DNA from: Pandoraea oxalativorans
Lineage (GTDB): Bacteria; Pseudomonadota; Gammaproteobacteria; Burkholderiales; Burkholderiaceae
Direction of reading: 5' to 3'
Assembly (NCBI RefSeq): GCF_000972785.3
Contig: NZ_CP011253.3
Location: 2,046,001 to 2,110,000 of the forward strand
Length of the DNA stretch: 64,000 nt
The stretch's first letter is position 1; every line of letters begins with the position of its first letter. Made by a program: the position numbers and the translations under genes. Below the pieces are notes generated by a model. That model saw nothing but the letters and a program-made list of their open reading frames with translations, had not been told where the DNA came from and did no database searches. Shown piece by piece: positions 54,777 to 64,000 of this stretch.

Positions 54777-55553
54777 ATGCCATCTCCCGTTCTCGTCTTC
54801 GATATTGAAACGATCCCCGATGTCGATGGCCTTCGCAGGCTTGAGCCCGCGTACGCCGGGCTGTCGGACGACGCTGTTGCCGAAGCGGCATTTGCTGCCC
54901 GTCGCGAAAAAGTGGGGCACGACTTTTTGCCGCTGCATTTGCAGCGCGTCGCGGCGATCTCCTGTGTCTTTCGCGACCGCGATGGCTTTCGTGTGAAGTC
55001 GCTGGGCACGCTGGAGGACGGGGAGGGTGCGCTGGTGTCCGGTTTCTACCGAACGATCGAAAAGTATGCCCCGCAACTCGTGTCGTGGAACGGCGGCGGT
55101 TTCGACCTGCCCGTGCTGCACTATCGCGCCATGATTCACGGGATTTCCGCGCCGCGATACTGGGACCTGGGCGAGGACGATCGCGAGTTCAAATGGAACA
55201 ACTACATCAGCCGTTATCACCAGCGCCATCTGGACCTGATGGATGTGCTCGCCATGTATCAGGCGCGCGCAAACGCACCGTTGGACGATCTCGCGAAACT
55301 GTGCGGTTTTCCGGGCAAGCTCGGCATGGACGGCAGCAAAGTGTGGGAGGCGTATCGCGACGGCAAACTCGAAGAGATCCGCAATTATTGCGAGACCGAC
55401 GTAGTCAATACGTATCTGGTCTATTGCCGGTATCAGCTAATGCGCGGCGGCTTGCGTCAAGCTGAGTACGAGCAGGAAATCGAATTTGTGAAGCGGTCGC
55501 TTGAGCAGGAGCCTGCTGCGCACTGGAAGGAGTATCTCGGCGCCTGGGGGTAA
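54777..55553 (+). CDS. PolB-like 3'-5' exonuclease family protein
   Basis: A 258-aa protein of the predicted DnaQ-superfamily exonucleases related to family-B polymerase proofreading domains. The acidic metal ligands are visible: VFDIETIPD (DxE), SWNGGGFDLPVL (second Asp), YHQRHLDLMDVL, and YCETDVVNTYLVY (the last Asp). It should degrade single-stranded DNA or RNA; its physiological role is unknown. It lies about 107 bp after rpoS and 65 bp before rlmD. Confidence 0.85.
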   Translation: MPSPVLVFDIETIPDVDGLRRLEPAYAGLSDDAVAEAAFAARREKVGHDFLPLHLQRVAAISCVFRDRDGFRVKSLGTLEDGEGALVSGFYRTIEKYAPQLVSWNGGGFDLPVLHYRAMIHGISAPRYWDLGEDDREFKWNNYISRYHQRHLDLMDVLAMYQARANAPLDDLAKLCGFPGKLGMDGSKVWEAYRDGKLEEIRNYCETDVVNTYLVYCRYQLMRGGLRQAEYEQEIEFVKRSLEQEPAAHWKEYLGAWG

Positions 55554-55618
55554 TCCGTCTCACTTGCGGACGAATCGATTAAAATGCCGGGTTTGCTGTC
55601 GCACATGAGAACAAAGAC

Positions 55619-57154
55619 GTGACCCGCTCCTCCCGAAACTCCTCGCGCGGCCAGCCCAGTGCCGAGCCCGGCATTATCGATATCGAATCGCTCGACATGG
55701 AAGCGCGCGGCGTTGGCCGTACCGCGCCGGAGGGCGGGCCGGGTACGCCGGAATTCAAGCCCGGCAAGGTCATTTTCGTCGAAGGCGCACTGCCCGGCGA
55801 GCGCGTCACGTATCTGAGCTATCGCCGCAAGCCCAAATTCGAGCAGGCAGAAACGGTGAGCGTCCTTCGGTCGAGTCCGATGCGTGCCAAACCGCAATGC
55901 CCGCATTTCGGCAAGTGCGGGGGATGCTCGATGCAGCATCTGGAGCCGCGCGCGCAGATCGCCATCAAACAACGTGTTCTTGAGGACAACCTCGCCCGAC
56001 TCGGGAAAGTGAAAGCCGAGGCGATGCTTCGTCCGATTCAGGGCCCCGACTGGGGTTACCGCTTCCGCGCTCGCCTGACGGTGCGCTATGTGCCCAAGAA
56101 GGGCGGTGTGCTGATCGGTTTCCATGAGCGCAAGAGCAGTTACGTCGCCGATATGGACTCGTGCGAAGTGTTGCCGCGCCACGTGTCGGACATGCTGGTG
56201 CCGCTGCGTCGTCTGGTCGAATCATTATCGATTCGTGAGCGTCTGCCGCAAATCGAACTGGCGATCGGTGCCGATGTCACGGCGCTCGTGCTGCGCATTC
56301 TCGAACCGCTGACGCCTGCGGACGAAGACATTCTCCGTGCGTTTGCGGACGCGAATCACGTCCAGTTCTGGGTTCAACCGAAGGGGCCGGACACGGCAGT
56401 TCCGTTCTATCCGCTTGAGCCGGAACTCCATTACACGCTGCCGGAATACCAGATCCGGATGCCGTTCAAGCCGACGGACTTCACGCAGGTCAATCATCAG
56501 ATCAACCGCGTGCTTGTGCATCGTGCCCTGCGTCTGCTCGCGCCTCAGTCGAACGAGCGCGTGCTCGATCTGTTCTGCGGGCTGGGCAACTTCACGTTGC
56601 CGCTGGCGCGTCGTGCCGGCACGGTGATGGGCATTGAGGGCAGCACGGCATTGACCGAACGCGCACTGGCCAACGCGCAACGCAACGGCGTGGCCGAGCG
56701 GACCGAGTTCGCGTGCCGCAATCTGTTCGACATCACGGCGGACGATATGCGCGCGCTCGGCGCGTTCGACCGCTACCTGATCGATCCGCCGCGCGAAGGT
56801 GCACTGGCCGTGTCGAAGGCGCTGGCCGAACTGGCTCAGCAAGGGTACGAGGGGCTGCCCAAGCGTATCGTGTACGTTTCTTGCAGCCCGGCAACCTTGG
56901 CGCGCGACGCCGGTTTGCTGGTGCACGAGGCTGGATATCGTTTGACGCTTGCGGGTGTGGTCAACATGTTCCCGCACACCTCGCACGTAGAATCGATGGC
57001 CGTATTCGAGCACGAGAGCATCGGGCAGCCTTGGGTGCCCCGCGTGCGCATGTCGGAGGATGCGGAGGATGTCGTCGAGGGTGCTGCCGACGAGGGTGTC
57101 GAGGCGATTGCCGGTGCGACCGGTGGCGACGGCGTGATCCACGAGAACGCCTGA
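55619..57154 (+). CDS. rlmD: 23S rRNA (uracil-1939-C5)-methyltransferase RlmD
   Basis: A SAM-dependent rRNA methyltransferase of 511 aa. It has a TRAM-like N-terminal domain, the Fe-S cluster cysteines in [18 protein letters not shown] motif [16 protein letters not shown], and the nucleophilic Cys in [18 protein letters not shown] at 55619 is the start. The C-terminal ~45 residues are acidic and Gly/Ala-rich, beyond the enzyme fold. A terminator follows. Confidence 0.93.
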   Translation: MTRSSRNSSRGQPSAEPGIIDIESLDMEARGVGRTAPEGGPGTPEFKPGKVIFVEGALPGERVTYLSYRRKPKFEQAETVSVLRSSPMRAKPQCPHFGKCGGCSMQHLEPRAQIAIKQRVLEDNLARLGKVKAEAMLRPIQGPDWGYRFRARLTVRYVPKKGGVLIGFHERKSSYVADMDSCEVLPRHVSDMLVPLRRLVESLSIRERLPQIELAIGADVTALVLRILEPLTPADEDILRAFADANHVQFWVQPKGPDTAVPFYPLEPELHYTLPEYQIRMPFKPTDFTQVNHQINRVLVHRALRLLAPQSNERVLDLFCGLGNFTLPLARRAGTVMGIEGSTALTERALANAQRNGVAERTEFACRNLFDITADDMRALGAFDRYLIDPPREGALAVSKALAELAQQGYEGLPKRIVYVSCSPATLARDAGLLVHEAGYRLTLAGVVNMFPHTSHVESMAVFEHESIGQPWVPRVRMSEDAEDVVEGAADEGVEAIAGATGGDGVIHENA

Positions 57155-57244
57155 ATATTTGCAGACGGGCTCGGATAGGTTGGGATGGTGGGGATATCCT
57201 GCGCCGTGCGGGCGACGCTCCACTGCGAATCCGAGTCCCCAAAG

Positions 57245-57276
57245 AAAAAGCCAGTCCCGAAGGACTGGCTTTTTTA
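57245..57276. terminator. Bidirectional terminator
   Basis: AAAAAGCCAGTCC, loop CGAA, GGACTGGCTTTTTT, between convergent rlmD and the BI-1 gene. Confidence 0.92.
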
Positions 57277-57333
57277 TCGCTGCTGGTCAGCGCCGCTGGC
57301 GGACGGGCTGGCCGCCGACCGTTGGCTCTGCGC

Positions 57334-58035
57334 TTAGTTGCGGTTGCCGCCGAACACGCCGAGGATGGCGAGCAGGTTGGTGAAGATGTTGTACAGGTCA
57401 AGGTAGATCGCGAGCGTCGCGGTGACGTAGTTCGTTTCGCCGCCGTTCACCACGCGCTGTACGTCGAACAGGATGTACGCCGAGAAAATCGCGATGGCGA
57501 GGACCGAGACCGTCAGCATCAGCGCCGGCAGATGCAGCCAGATGTTGGCGATCGAGGCGAGCAGGATCACGATCACGCCCATGAACAACCACTTGCCCAG
57601 GCCGCTGAAGTCGCGCTTGCTGACCGTTGCCACCGTTGCCATCACGGTGAAGATCACGGCCGTGCCGCCGAATGCCAGCATGATGAGCGATGCGCCGTTC
57701 GAAAAGCCCAGCACGAAGCTCAGCAGGCGCGTGAGCATCAGGCCCATGAAGAACGTGAAGCCCAGCAGCAGGGCCACGCCGACGCCGCTATTCTTGAAGC
57801 GCTCGATCGCGAACATGAAGCCGAAAGCAATCGCGAGGAACAGAATAACGCTGACCATCGGGCTGCCCGCGAACAACGCGAAGCCATAAGTCACACCCAG
57901 CCAGGCGCCCGCAATCGTCGGCAGCATCGACAGTGCGAGCAGCCAATACGTATTGCGCAGCACCTTGTTGCGCACCTGAGCGGTCGCGACGCCCCCCGTT
58001 CCGCCGTAGCCGAAGCGTTGGAAATCCTGGTTCAT
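57334..58035 (-). CDS. Bax inhibitor-1/YccA family membrane protein
   Basis: A 233-aa integral membrane protein with seven predicted helices. It belongs to the BI-1/YbhL/YccA family, with RNTYWLLALSMLPTIAG and the closing YLDLYNIFTNLLAILG with its conserved acidic residue. Related proteins leak calcium or protons or modulate FtsH; the role here is unknown. It has no partner genes and is divergent from ndk. Confidence 0.9.
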   Translation of the reverse strand: MNQDFQRFGYGGTGGVATAQVRNKVLRNTYWLLALSMLPTIAGAWLGVTYGFALFAGSPMVSVILFLAIAFGFMFAIERFKNSGVGVALLLGFTFFMGLMLTRLLSFVLGFSNGASLIMLAFGGTAVIFTVMATVATVSKRDFSGLGKWLFMGVIVILLASIANIWLHLPALMLTVSVLAIAIFSAYILFDVQRVVNGGETNYVTATLAIYLDLYNIFTNLLAILGVFGGNRN

Positions 58036-58443
58036 ATATTGTGTTCTCCGTGGTCGTTGTGCCTGTTGGCGGGGCCGGCAGGCGCCTGATGACGCATACG
58101 ATGACCGGCAACCCTTGCCGGTGAATCCCTCGCAGCCGTTGGTCTAGCTTGTCGCCGAAGTGCAAGGATACCGAAATCTCCTGCGCAAAACGCTCGGACG
58201 ATTCTTGAAATCTCGGGGCAAAAGTCCCAATTTCAATCGGTCGTCGCGCTCGTCAACCCTCCCATCGAGGGAAGGCGCTGGAATCACACCCTTGTGTCAA
58301 CTTCGCGAAAAGCCGGATCGTCCCGGCCGTCCTGCGTTTGAGCGGTACGCGCACTGTAGGTTCCGTCCCCATCATAACAGCCTTCGTGCTACAATTACGG
58401 GTTCATGTTGGTTATATAACTGCTTAATTTTTTGGAGTTTTTC
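58036..58443. other. BI-1 / ndk divergent intergenic region
   Basis: 408 bp with no gene. The ndk side holds an extended -10, TGCTACAAT (58387-58395), about 50 bp before the ATG, and an AT-rich stretch (58408-58435). The rest is unremarkable. Confidence 0.5.
58387..58395 (+). promoter_or_regulatory. Extended -10 promoter of ndk
   Basis: TGCTACAAT fits TGnTATAAT with one change; no -35 is evident. Confidence 0.5.
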
Positions 58444-58869
58444 ATGGCAGTCGAACGCACTTTGTCGATTATCAAGCCCGATGCCGTTGCTAAGAACGTG
58501 ATCGGCCAGATTTACAGCCGCTTCGAAGCCGCCGGCCTGAAGATCGCCGCTGCCAAGCTGGTGCACCTGTCGCGCGCTGAAGCCGAGCAGTTCTACGCCG
58601 TGCACAAGGAGCGCCCGTTCTTCAAGGATCTGGTCGACTTCATGATCTCGGGCCCCGTGATGATCCAGGCACTCGAAGGTGAAAACGCCATCGCGAAGAA
58701 CCGCGAACTGATGGGCGCCACCGATCCGAAGAAGGCAGAGAAGGGCACGATTCGCGCCGACTTCGCCGACAGCATCGACGCCAACGCCGTGCACGGTTCG
58801 GACGCTGCAGAAACGGCCGCTGTGGAAGTGGCTTTCTTCTTCCCGGGCATGAACGTCTACTCGCGCTAA
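58444..58869 (+). CDS. ndk: Nucleoside diphosphate kinase
   Basis: Ndk moves the gamma phosphate from NTPs to NDPs. The 141-aa protein starts [15 protein letters not shown], has [14 protein letters not shown], and the phospho-histidine His117 in NAVHGSD. Length is normal. GGAG lies 6 nt before the ATG at 58444; a TTG 12 nt upstream is not used. It heads ndk-rlmN-rodZ-ispG-hisS. Confidence 0.97.
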   Translation: MAVERTLSIIKPDAVAKNVIGQIYSRFEAAGLKIAAAKLVHLSRAEAEQFYAVHKERPFFKDLVDFMISGPVMIQALEGENAIAKNRELMGATDPKKAEKGTIRADFADSIDANAVHGSDAAETAAVEVAFFFPGMNVYSR

Positions 58870-58928
58870 GCCGCGTATAGTCGCTCAATCGCAGGAAGTT
58901 ACCGAAGGGATGTTGACGGACCAGGGCC

Positions 58929-60050
58929 ATGACCAACCTTACGAATCTGCTTGATTACGATCCGGACGGTCTGGCCGCCTATTGCGGCACGCTCGGCGAA
59001 AAGCCGTTCCGTGCTCGCCAGCTCCAGCGTTGGATCCACCAGATGGGCGCCGCCGATTTCGACGGCATGACCGATCTGGCCAAGTCGCTGCGCGAGAAGT
59101 TGAAAACGCGCGCGCACATTGCCGCGCCTGCCGCCATCACCGACCATCTGTCGGCGGACGGTACGCGTAAATGGCTGCTGGACGTGGGCAACGGCAATGC
59201 CGTCGAGACTGTCTACATCCCTGAGGAGACGCGTGGCACGCTTTGCGTTTCGTCGCAAGCGGGCTGCGCTGTCAATTGCCGGTTCTGTTCGACCGGTAAG
59301 CAGGGTTTCTCGCGCAATCTGTCGCTTGGCGAAATCATCGGTCAGTTGTGGATGGCCGAGTTCGCATTGCGCCGCGATCTGGGGCGCGAAGGTAAGAACG
59401 AGCGTGTCATCACCAACGTGGTGATGATGGGCATGGGCGAGCCGCTGCTCAATTTCGATAATGTGGTCGGCGCCATGCGCCTGATGCTCGACGACAACGC
59501 CTACGGGTTGTCGCGTCGTCGTGTGACCTTGTCGACGTCCGGGGTGGTGCCGATGATGGATCGCCTGGGCCAGGAGCTGCCCGTGGCGCTTGCCGTCTCG
59601 CTTCACGCGCCGAACGATGCGCTGCGCGATGTGCTCGTGCCGCTGAACAAGAAATATCCGTTACGCGAACTGATGGGCGCGTGCGAGCGTTACCTGGAAG
59701 TGGCGCCGCGCGATTTCATCACGTTCGAGTACTGCATGCTCGACGGTGTGAACGACACCGAAGCGCATGCGCGCGAGCTTGTCGCATTGACGCGCGACGT
59801 GCCGTGCAAATTCAACCTGATCCCTTTCAATCCGTTCCCCGAATCCGGTCTGCTGCGCTCGAAGGATCCGCAAATCAAGCGATTTGCGCAGATTTTGCTC
59901 GACGCAGGCCTTGTCACGACGGTGCGCAAGACGCGCGGTGACGACATCGACGCCGCCTGTGGACAGCTGGCCGGCGAAGTGCAGGATCGCACGCGGCTTG
60001 CACAGCGCGGCAAATTCGGGAAAATCGCGGTCGAGGTGCGTAGCGTATGA
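58929..60050 (+). CDS. rlmN: Dual-specificity RNA methyltransferase RlmN
   Basis: A radical-SAM enzyme that adds C2-methyl groups to A2503 of 23S rRNA and A37 of some tRNAs. The 373-aa protein has the CxxxCxxC cluster at Cys113, Cys117 and Cys120 ([12 protein letters not shown]), [12 protein letters not shown], and the second catalytic Cys in AACGQLAG near the end. It follows ndk by 59 bp. Confidence 0.96.
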   Translation: MTNLTNLLDYDPDGLAAYCGTLGEKPFRARQLQRWIHQMGAADFDGMTDLAKSLREKLKTRAHIAAPAAITDHLSADGTRKWLLDVGNGNAVETVYIPEETRGTLCVSSQAGCAVNCRFCSTGKQGFSRNLSLGEIIGQLWMAEFALRRDLGREGKNERVITNVVMMGMGEPLLNFDNVVGAMRLMLDDNAYGLSRRRVTLSTSGVVPMMDRLGQELPVALAVSLHAPNDALRDVLVPLNKKYPLRELMGACERYLEVAPRDFITFEYCMLDGVNDTEAHARELVALTRDVPCKFNLIPFNPFPESGLLRSKDPQIKRFAQILLDAGLVTTVRKTRGDDIDAACGQLAGEVQDRTRLAQRGKFGKIAVEVRSV

Positions 60051-60311
60051 GGCTGCGCATGGGCGGGCGTGGACCGTGGCGAGGGCCGTCGGCCCCGCAC
60101 GTGCCATGCCTTGCGTCGGATCAGTCGTGCACTAAAGCATTCCTTGCGCGGGGCGCGTTTCGCGTTCCGCGCAATTTCGTCAGTGACATGCAAAATCGCC
60201 CGATGCGCCGCGCAGATCTGCACGCCGCGCGCACGGGGGACGATGTAGCGAAACTGTCGCGAGCATATCCTCAGCCGCTGCGGGCGGCTGCTTACGAACG
60301 GGGGCGTATCG

Positions 60312-61394
60312 ATGGATAACCAGAATCAGGCGGATGCAGGCGGACAAACCGGGGCTCAAGGCCAGGGCTTGCCGCAGGGAGCACCTGCCGGATGGGCTGA
60401 GCTGGGTGCGCAAGTGGGTGCGCAACTGGCCGCTTTGCGCGAGAAGCGCGGCATGTCCATTGAGGACGTATCGGCGCGTTTGAAGGTCTCGGTGCAGAAG
60501 CTCAAGCGTCTCGAAGCCGGTGAGTGGGATGCCTTGCCGGAAATGCCGTTCATTCAGGGCGTGGTGCGCAGCTACGCGCGCATGGTCGGGGGCGATCCCG
60601 AACCGATGATCGAGTCGCTGCGTCGCGTGAGCGGCACGGCGCCGGTCCCCATCGATATTCCACAACCGCAGTCCGGGCAGCCGAGCATCCCGAAGAGCCC
60701 GGTCCGTTTCCGCTCGCCGGTCGCAGCATCTCAGGCCAAGTGGCCCTGGGCACTGGCTGCGCTGGTCGTGATCGCGGGCGCTGCATGGTACTTCGGTAAT
60801 GCCCACAAGGCTGGGCGCGGCAGCATCGAGGCGGCTGACCTAGCAAGCGGCGCGTCGGCACAAGGTGGGGCAGACGCCGTTGAGCCAGCGAGCCAACCGG
60901 TGGTCGCCGACGTTAACGGCACGCCGCCGGGGGCAGAAGGCGGCGCTGCCACGAACGTCGCCAATGCGACGAACAACGGTAATACGGAAAGTACGGTCAA
61001 TAACGCATCGGCCAGTGCGGCCGCTGCAGGCCCGGGCCTGATCGCCGCAGTCGATCCGACGCACGTGGTCGCCGGGATCGCGAGTGCCGCAGCCGCGACG
61101 AGTGTGGCCGCGCCTGCGGCCCCGGCGAAGGCGTCGAGCGCCGGTACGCCGGGTAATGGCAAGATTGCGTTGCATCTGAAGGCAGATAGCTGGGTGGAAG
61201 TGCGTTCGAAGGACGGCAAGGTGCTGTTCTCCCAACTGATGCGTGCAGGTGCCGAACAGGAAATTACGGGCGATGCGCCGCTTAAGATCGTTGTGGGTAA
61301 CGTCGCGGGCGTCGAATCGCTGGAATTCAACGGTCAACCGGTCGAGATCAAGTCCCGCAATGCGGGCAACGTGGCGCGTTTGACGCTCCAGTAA
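60312..61394 (+). CDS. rodZ: RodZ-like cytoskeletal/HTH membrane protein
   Basis: A 360-aa protein with an N-terminal HTH (GAQLAALREKRGMSIEDVSARL, in segments), a single membrane helix (about residues 140-160, WPWALAALVVIAGAAWYF), a long Ala/Asn-rich periplasmic linker and a C-terminal DUF4115 domain (LKADSWVEVRSKDGKVLFSQL in part). RodZ links MreB to the elongation machinery and shapes rods. It lies 261 bp after rlmN and 18 bp before ispG. Confidence 0.9.
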   Translation: MDNQNQADAGGQTGAQGQGLPQGAPAGWAELGAQVGAQLAALREKRGMSIEDVSARLKVSVQKLKRLEAGEWDALPEMPFIQGVVRSYARMVGGDPEPMIESLRRVSGTAPVPIDIPQPQSGQPSIPKSPVRFRSPVAASQAKWPWALAALVVIAGAAWYFGNAHKAGRGSIEAADLASGASAQGGADAVEPASQPVVADVNGTPPGAEGGAATNVANATNNGNTESTVNNASASAAAAGPGLIAAVDPTHVVAGIASAAAATSVAAPAAPAKASSAGTPGNGKIALHLKADSWVEVRSKDGKVLFSQLMRAGAEQEITGDAPLKIVVGNVAGVESLEFNGQPVEIKSRNAGNVARLTLQ

Positions 61395-61412
61395 GACCGA
61401 AAGAGGGTAATC

Positions 61413-62693
61413 ATGGCTTCTGTAGAATGCATGCCGATCATCGGTGGTCCGGCACCCCGCCGTCAGTCCCGCAAGGTCGGGATTCGCTGGGGCGGCCAAC
61501 TGGTGACGGTTGGCGGCGATTCGCCGATTCGCGTGCAATCGATGACCAACACCGACACGGCGGACGTGATCGGCACGGCGATTCAGGTCAAGGAGCTGGC
61601 GCAGGCCGGCTCCGAACTCGTGCGGATTACGGTGAATACGCCGGAAGCGGCGGCTGCCGTGCCGCATATCCGTGAGCAACTCGATCGCATGGGTGTGATG
61701 GTGCCGCTGGTGGGCGACTTCCATTACAACGGCCACAAGCTGCTCGCCGACTATCCGGAATGCGCCGAGACGCTGTCGAAATACCGCATCAACCCGGGCA
61801 ACGTCGGGCAGGGCGCCAAGCGCGACACGCAGTTCGCGCAAATGATCGAGATGGCGATCAAGTACGACAAGCCGGTGCGTATCGGTGTGAACTGGGGCAG
61901 CCTGGATCAGTCGTTGCTCGCTCGCATCATGGACGAAAACGCCGCACGTGCCACACCGTGGGACGCGCAAAGCGTGATGTACGAAGCGCTGATCACGTCG
62001 GCGCTCGAATCGGCCGAACTGGCGCAGCGCGTGGGTCTCGCGGCCGACAAGATTCTGCTGTCGTGCAAGGTCAGCGCAGTGCAGGACCTGATTGCGGTGT
62101 ACCGCGAACTGGCCAAGCGTTGCGACTATGCACTGCACCTCGGTTTGACCGAAGCAGGCATGGGCTCGAAGGGTATCGTGGCCTCGACGGCCGCGCTGTC
62201 GGTGCTGTTGCAGGAAGGCATCGGCGACACGATCCGTATTTCACTGACGCCGGAGCCCGGCGGCGCGCGCACGGGTGAAGTCGTCGTGGCGCAGGAAATC
62301 CTGCAGACGATGGGCCTGCGTGCGTTCGCGCCGATGGTGATTGCTTGTCCGGGTTGTGGCCGTACGACGAGCACGGTGTTCCAGGAACTGGCATCGAATA
62401 TTCAGACATACCTGCGTGAACAAATGCCGGTGTGGAAGGCTCAATATCCGGGCGTCGAGAATATGAACGTCGCGGTCATGGGCTGCATCGTGAACGGTCC
62501 GGGCGAATCGAAGCACGCGAACATCGGCATCAGCTTGCCGGGTTCGGGGGAATCGCCGGCTGCGCCAGTTTTCGTCGACGGCGAAAAGGTGCGCACGCTG
62601 CGTGGCGATCACATCGCCGAGGAATTCCAGCAGATCGTCGACGATTACGTGAAGACGCATTACGGTCAGGCCGAAGGTGCAGTGGCTGCCTAA
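61413..62693 (+). CDS. ispG: 4-hydroxy-3-methylbut-2-en-1-yl diphosphate synthase
   Basis: IspG converts the cyclic diphosphate MEcPP to HMBPP in the non-mevalonate isoprenoid pathway. The 426-aa protein has [24 protein letters not shown], and the [4Fe-4S] cysteines in ACPGCGRTT and [16 protein letters not shown] precedes the ATG. It lies between rodZ and hisS, the usual place. Confidence 0.97.
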   Translation: MASVECMPIIGGPAPRRQSRKVGIRWGGQLVTVGGDSPIRVQSMTNTDTADVIGTAIQVKELAQAGSELVRITVNTPEAAAAVPHIREQLDRMGVMVPLVGDFHYNGHKLLADYPECAETLSKYRINPGNVGQGAKRDTQFAQMIEMAIKYDKPVRIGVNWGSLDQSLLARIMDENAARATPWDAQSVMYEALITSALESAELAQRVGLAADKILLSCKVSAVQDLIAVYRELAKRCDYALHLGLTEAGMGSKGIVASTAALSVLLQEGIGDTIRISLTPEPGGARTGEVVVAQEILQTMGLRAFAPMVIACPGCGRTTSTVFQELASNIQTYLREQMPVWKAQYPGVENMNVAVMGCIVNGPGESKHANIGISLPGSGESPAAPVFVDGEKVRTLRGDHIAEEFQQIVDDYVKTHYGQAEGAVAA

Positions 62694-62776
62694 GTCGGCA
62701 TGCGCGGGCTTGCGCAGAGCGCGCCGACACACCGTAAGCAGCACGTCGCAGGGACGCAGGCAGAACACAAGAGAAT

Positions 62777-64000
62777 ATGACTGACGCAAAGAAGAATCGC
62801 CTCGCCAAACTGGCCGGGGTCAAAGGCATGAACGACATCCTCCCGCAGGACGAAGCCCTGTGGGAGTTTTTCGAGGAGTCGGTACGCGCCATGTTGCGCG
62901 CCTACGGCTATCAGCAGATCCGTACGCCGATCCTCGAACAGACCCAACTGTTCACGCGCGGTATCGGTGAAGTGACGGACATCGTCGAGAAAGAGATGTA
63001 CAGCTTCACCGACTCGCTCAACGGCGAACAACTCACGATGCGTCCGGAAGGCACGGCGGCAGCAGTTCGCGCAACGCTCGAACACAATCTGCTGTACGGT
63101 GGCCCGAAGCGTCTGTGGTACTTCGGCCCGATGTTCCGTCACGAGAAGCCGCAGCGCGGCCGCTATCGTCAGTTCCATCAGGTCGGCGTGGAAGCGCTCG
63201 GTCTGGCGGGCCCGGATGCCGACGTCGAAATCATTCTGATGTGCCAGCGTCTGTGGGACGATCTCGGTCTGACCGGTATCCATCTCCAGTTGAACTCGCT
63301 GGGACAGGGCGAAGAGCGCGCGCGTCACCGTGCCGATCTGATCGCCTATCTCGAAAAGCACGTCGATCTGCTGGACGAGGACGGCAAGCGTCGCCTTTAT
63401 ACCAACCCGCTGCGCGTGCTCGATACGAAGAACCCGGCGATGCAGGAAATGGTCGAAGGTGCGCCGAAGCTCATCGACTATCTCGGCGAAGCGTCGATCA
63501 AGCACTTCGAGGGCGTGCAGTCGCTGCTCAAGGCCAACAACATCCCGTTCACGATCAATCCGCGTCTCGTGCGCGGTCTGGATTACTACAATCTGACCGT
63601 GTTCGAGTGGGTGACGGACAAGCTGGGTGCACAGGGCACGGTCGCCGGTGGTGGTCGTTACGACCCGCTGATCGAGCAACTGGGTGGCGATGCTACGCCG
63701 GCGTGCGGTTGGGCGATGGGCGTCGAACGTATTCTCGAACTGCTGCGCGAAGACGATCTCGTGCCGCAGGCCGAAGGGGCTGACGTCTACGTCGTGCACC
63801 AGGGCGAATCGGCCGTGGCCCCGGCGTTGATTGCAGCAGAGCGCATGCGCGATGCCGGTCTGAACGTCGTGTTCCATTGCAGTCCGGACGGCAACGGCAG
63901 CAGCTTCAAGTCGCAAATGAAGCGCGCGAACGCAAGCGGTGCCAACTTCGCCGTCATCATCGGTGAGAACGAAGTGGCGTCGGGCACTGCCGAAGTCAAG
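62777..64000 (+). CDS. hisS: Histidine--tRNA ligase (partial, right edge)
   Basis: HisS charges tRNA-His. The visible 408 codons contain motif 1 region ([16 protein letters not shown]), [13 protein letters not shown], motif 2 ([17 protein letters not shown]), the histidine-specific [13 protein letters not shown], and motif 3 ([13 protein letters not shown]). The frame remains open at the right edge, and the last ~35 residues are missing. ATG at 62777, 83 bp after ispG. Confidence 0.97.
   Translation, partial: MTDAKKNRLAKLAGVKGMNDILPQDEALWEFFEESVRAMLRAYGYQQIRTPILEQTQLFTRGIGEVTDIVEKEMYSFTDSLNGEQLTMRPEGTAAAVRATLEHNLLYGGPKRLWYFGPMFRHEKPQRGRYRQFHQVGVEALGLAGPDADVEIILMCQRLWDDLGLTGIHLQLNSLGQGEERARHRADLIAYLEKHVDLLDEDGKRRLYTNPLRVLDTKNPAMQEMVEGAPKLIDYLGEASIKHFEGVQSLLKANNIPFTINPRLVRGLDYYNLTVFEWVTDKLGAQGTVAGGGRYDPLIEQLGGDATPACGWAMGVERILELLREDDLVPQAEGADVYVVHQGESAVAPALIAAERMRDAGLNVVFHCSPDGNGSSFKSQMKRANASGANFAVIIGENEVASGTAEVK

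Noticed and set aside
60047..60319. 90-codon frame overlapping the rlmN stop as a gene
   Set aside because: Arg/Ala/Pro-rich product without any motif and no ribosome site; kept only as part of the pilF-gap observation.

Overview
The window is GC-rich, densely coded chromosome of a betaproteobacterium of the family Burkholderiaceae. Gene orders such as cysS-alkA-accA-tilS-lysC-tRNA-Ser, surE-pcm-nlpD-rpoS, dnaX-ybaB-recR and ndk-rlmN-rodZ-ispG-hisS are typical of that family. Pandoraea is my best guess at genus, but that is inference. I see no insertion sequence, prophage, CRISPR array or rRNA operon.

Layout. 1-0.7 kb: end of an ssuB-type ABC ATPase and a small molbindin-like protein. 0.9-8.7 kb: gltX, suhB, trmJ, cysE, and a leftward group (TPR protein, ppiA, ppiB, lpxH). 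8.8-16.8 kb: cysS, an alkA-type glycosylase with a histone-H1-like tail, accA, tilS, lysC, tRNA-Ser(GCU) and an FKBP. 16.8-28.9 kb: an MdfA-type exporter, an LpxO-type hydroxylase, the yejABEF peptide importer, an NlpC/P60 hydrolase, a patatin lipoprotein and an orphan Fur-box-preceded iron-binding protein. 29-36 kb: TPR protein, rho, trxA, 4.5S RNA (ffs), dnaX, ybaB, recR. 36.1-46.1 kb: the accessory locus described next. 46.3-50.6 kb: CoA-transferase and a SsuABC-like importer containing a tiny Trp-rich ORF. 50.7-64 kb: surE, pcm, nlpD, rpoS, an exonuclease, rlmD, a BI-1 membrane protein, ndk, rlmN, rodZ, ispG and partial hisS.

The most interesting region is 36.1-46.1 kb. It looks like a divergent functional-amyloid (Fap-type) assembly system. 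Two secreted proteins carry repeated G-V-N-x-A-x-G-x-x-N-x-Q-x-N motifs (216 and 458 aa). They are followed by a C39-family peptidase, a further Asn/Gln-rich exported protein, and an outer-membrane barrel with an N-terminal coiled coil. This order matches fapB-C-D-E-F of Pseudomonas. The locus starts at a near-consensus sigma-54 promoter just upstream of the first exported gene. A VpsR-like sigma-54 activator lies before it, and a CsgD-like LuxR regulator behind a 27-bp palindrome lies after it. Two small exported proteins sharing an A-N-x-V-x-LWDE motif bracket the locus and are not part of the Fap set I know. A strong hairpin terminator after the major subunit gene probably sets subunit stoichiometry.

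Most housekeeping genes are ordinary. Noteworthy details are the histone-like tail on the AlkA-type glycosylase, a ~178-aa extension on Pcm, an internal start in lysC, possible leaderless starts for dnaX and surE, a palindromic operator inside the NlpC/P60 promoter, and an rlmN-rodZ gap where relatives carry pilF. Family assignments rest on motifs recognised by eye; no database search was run.
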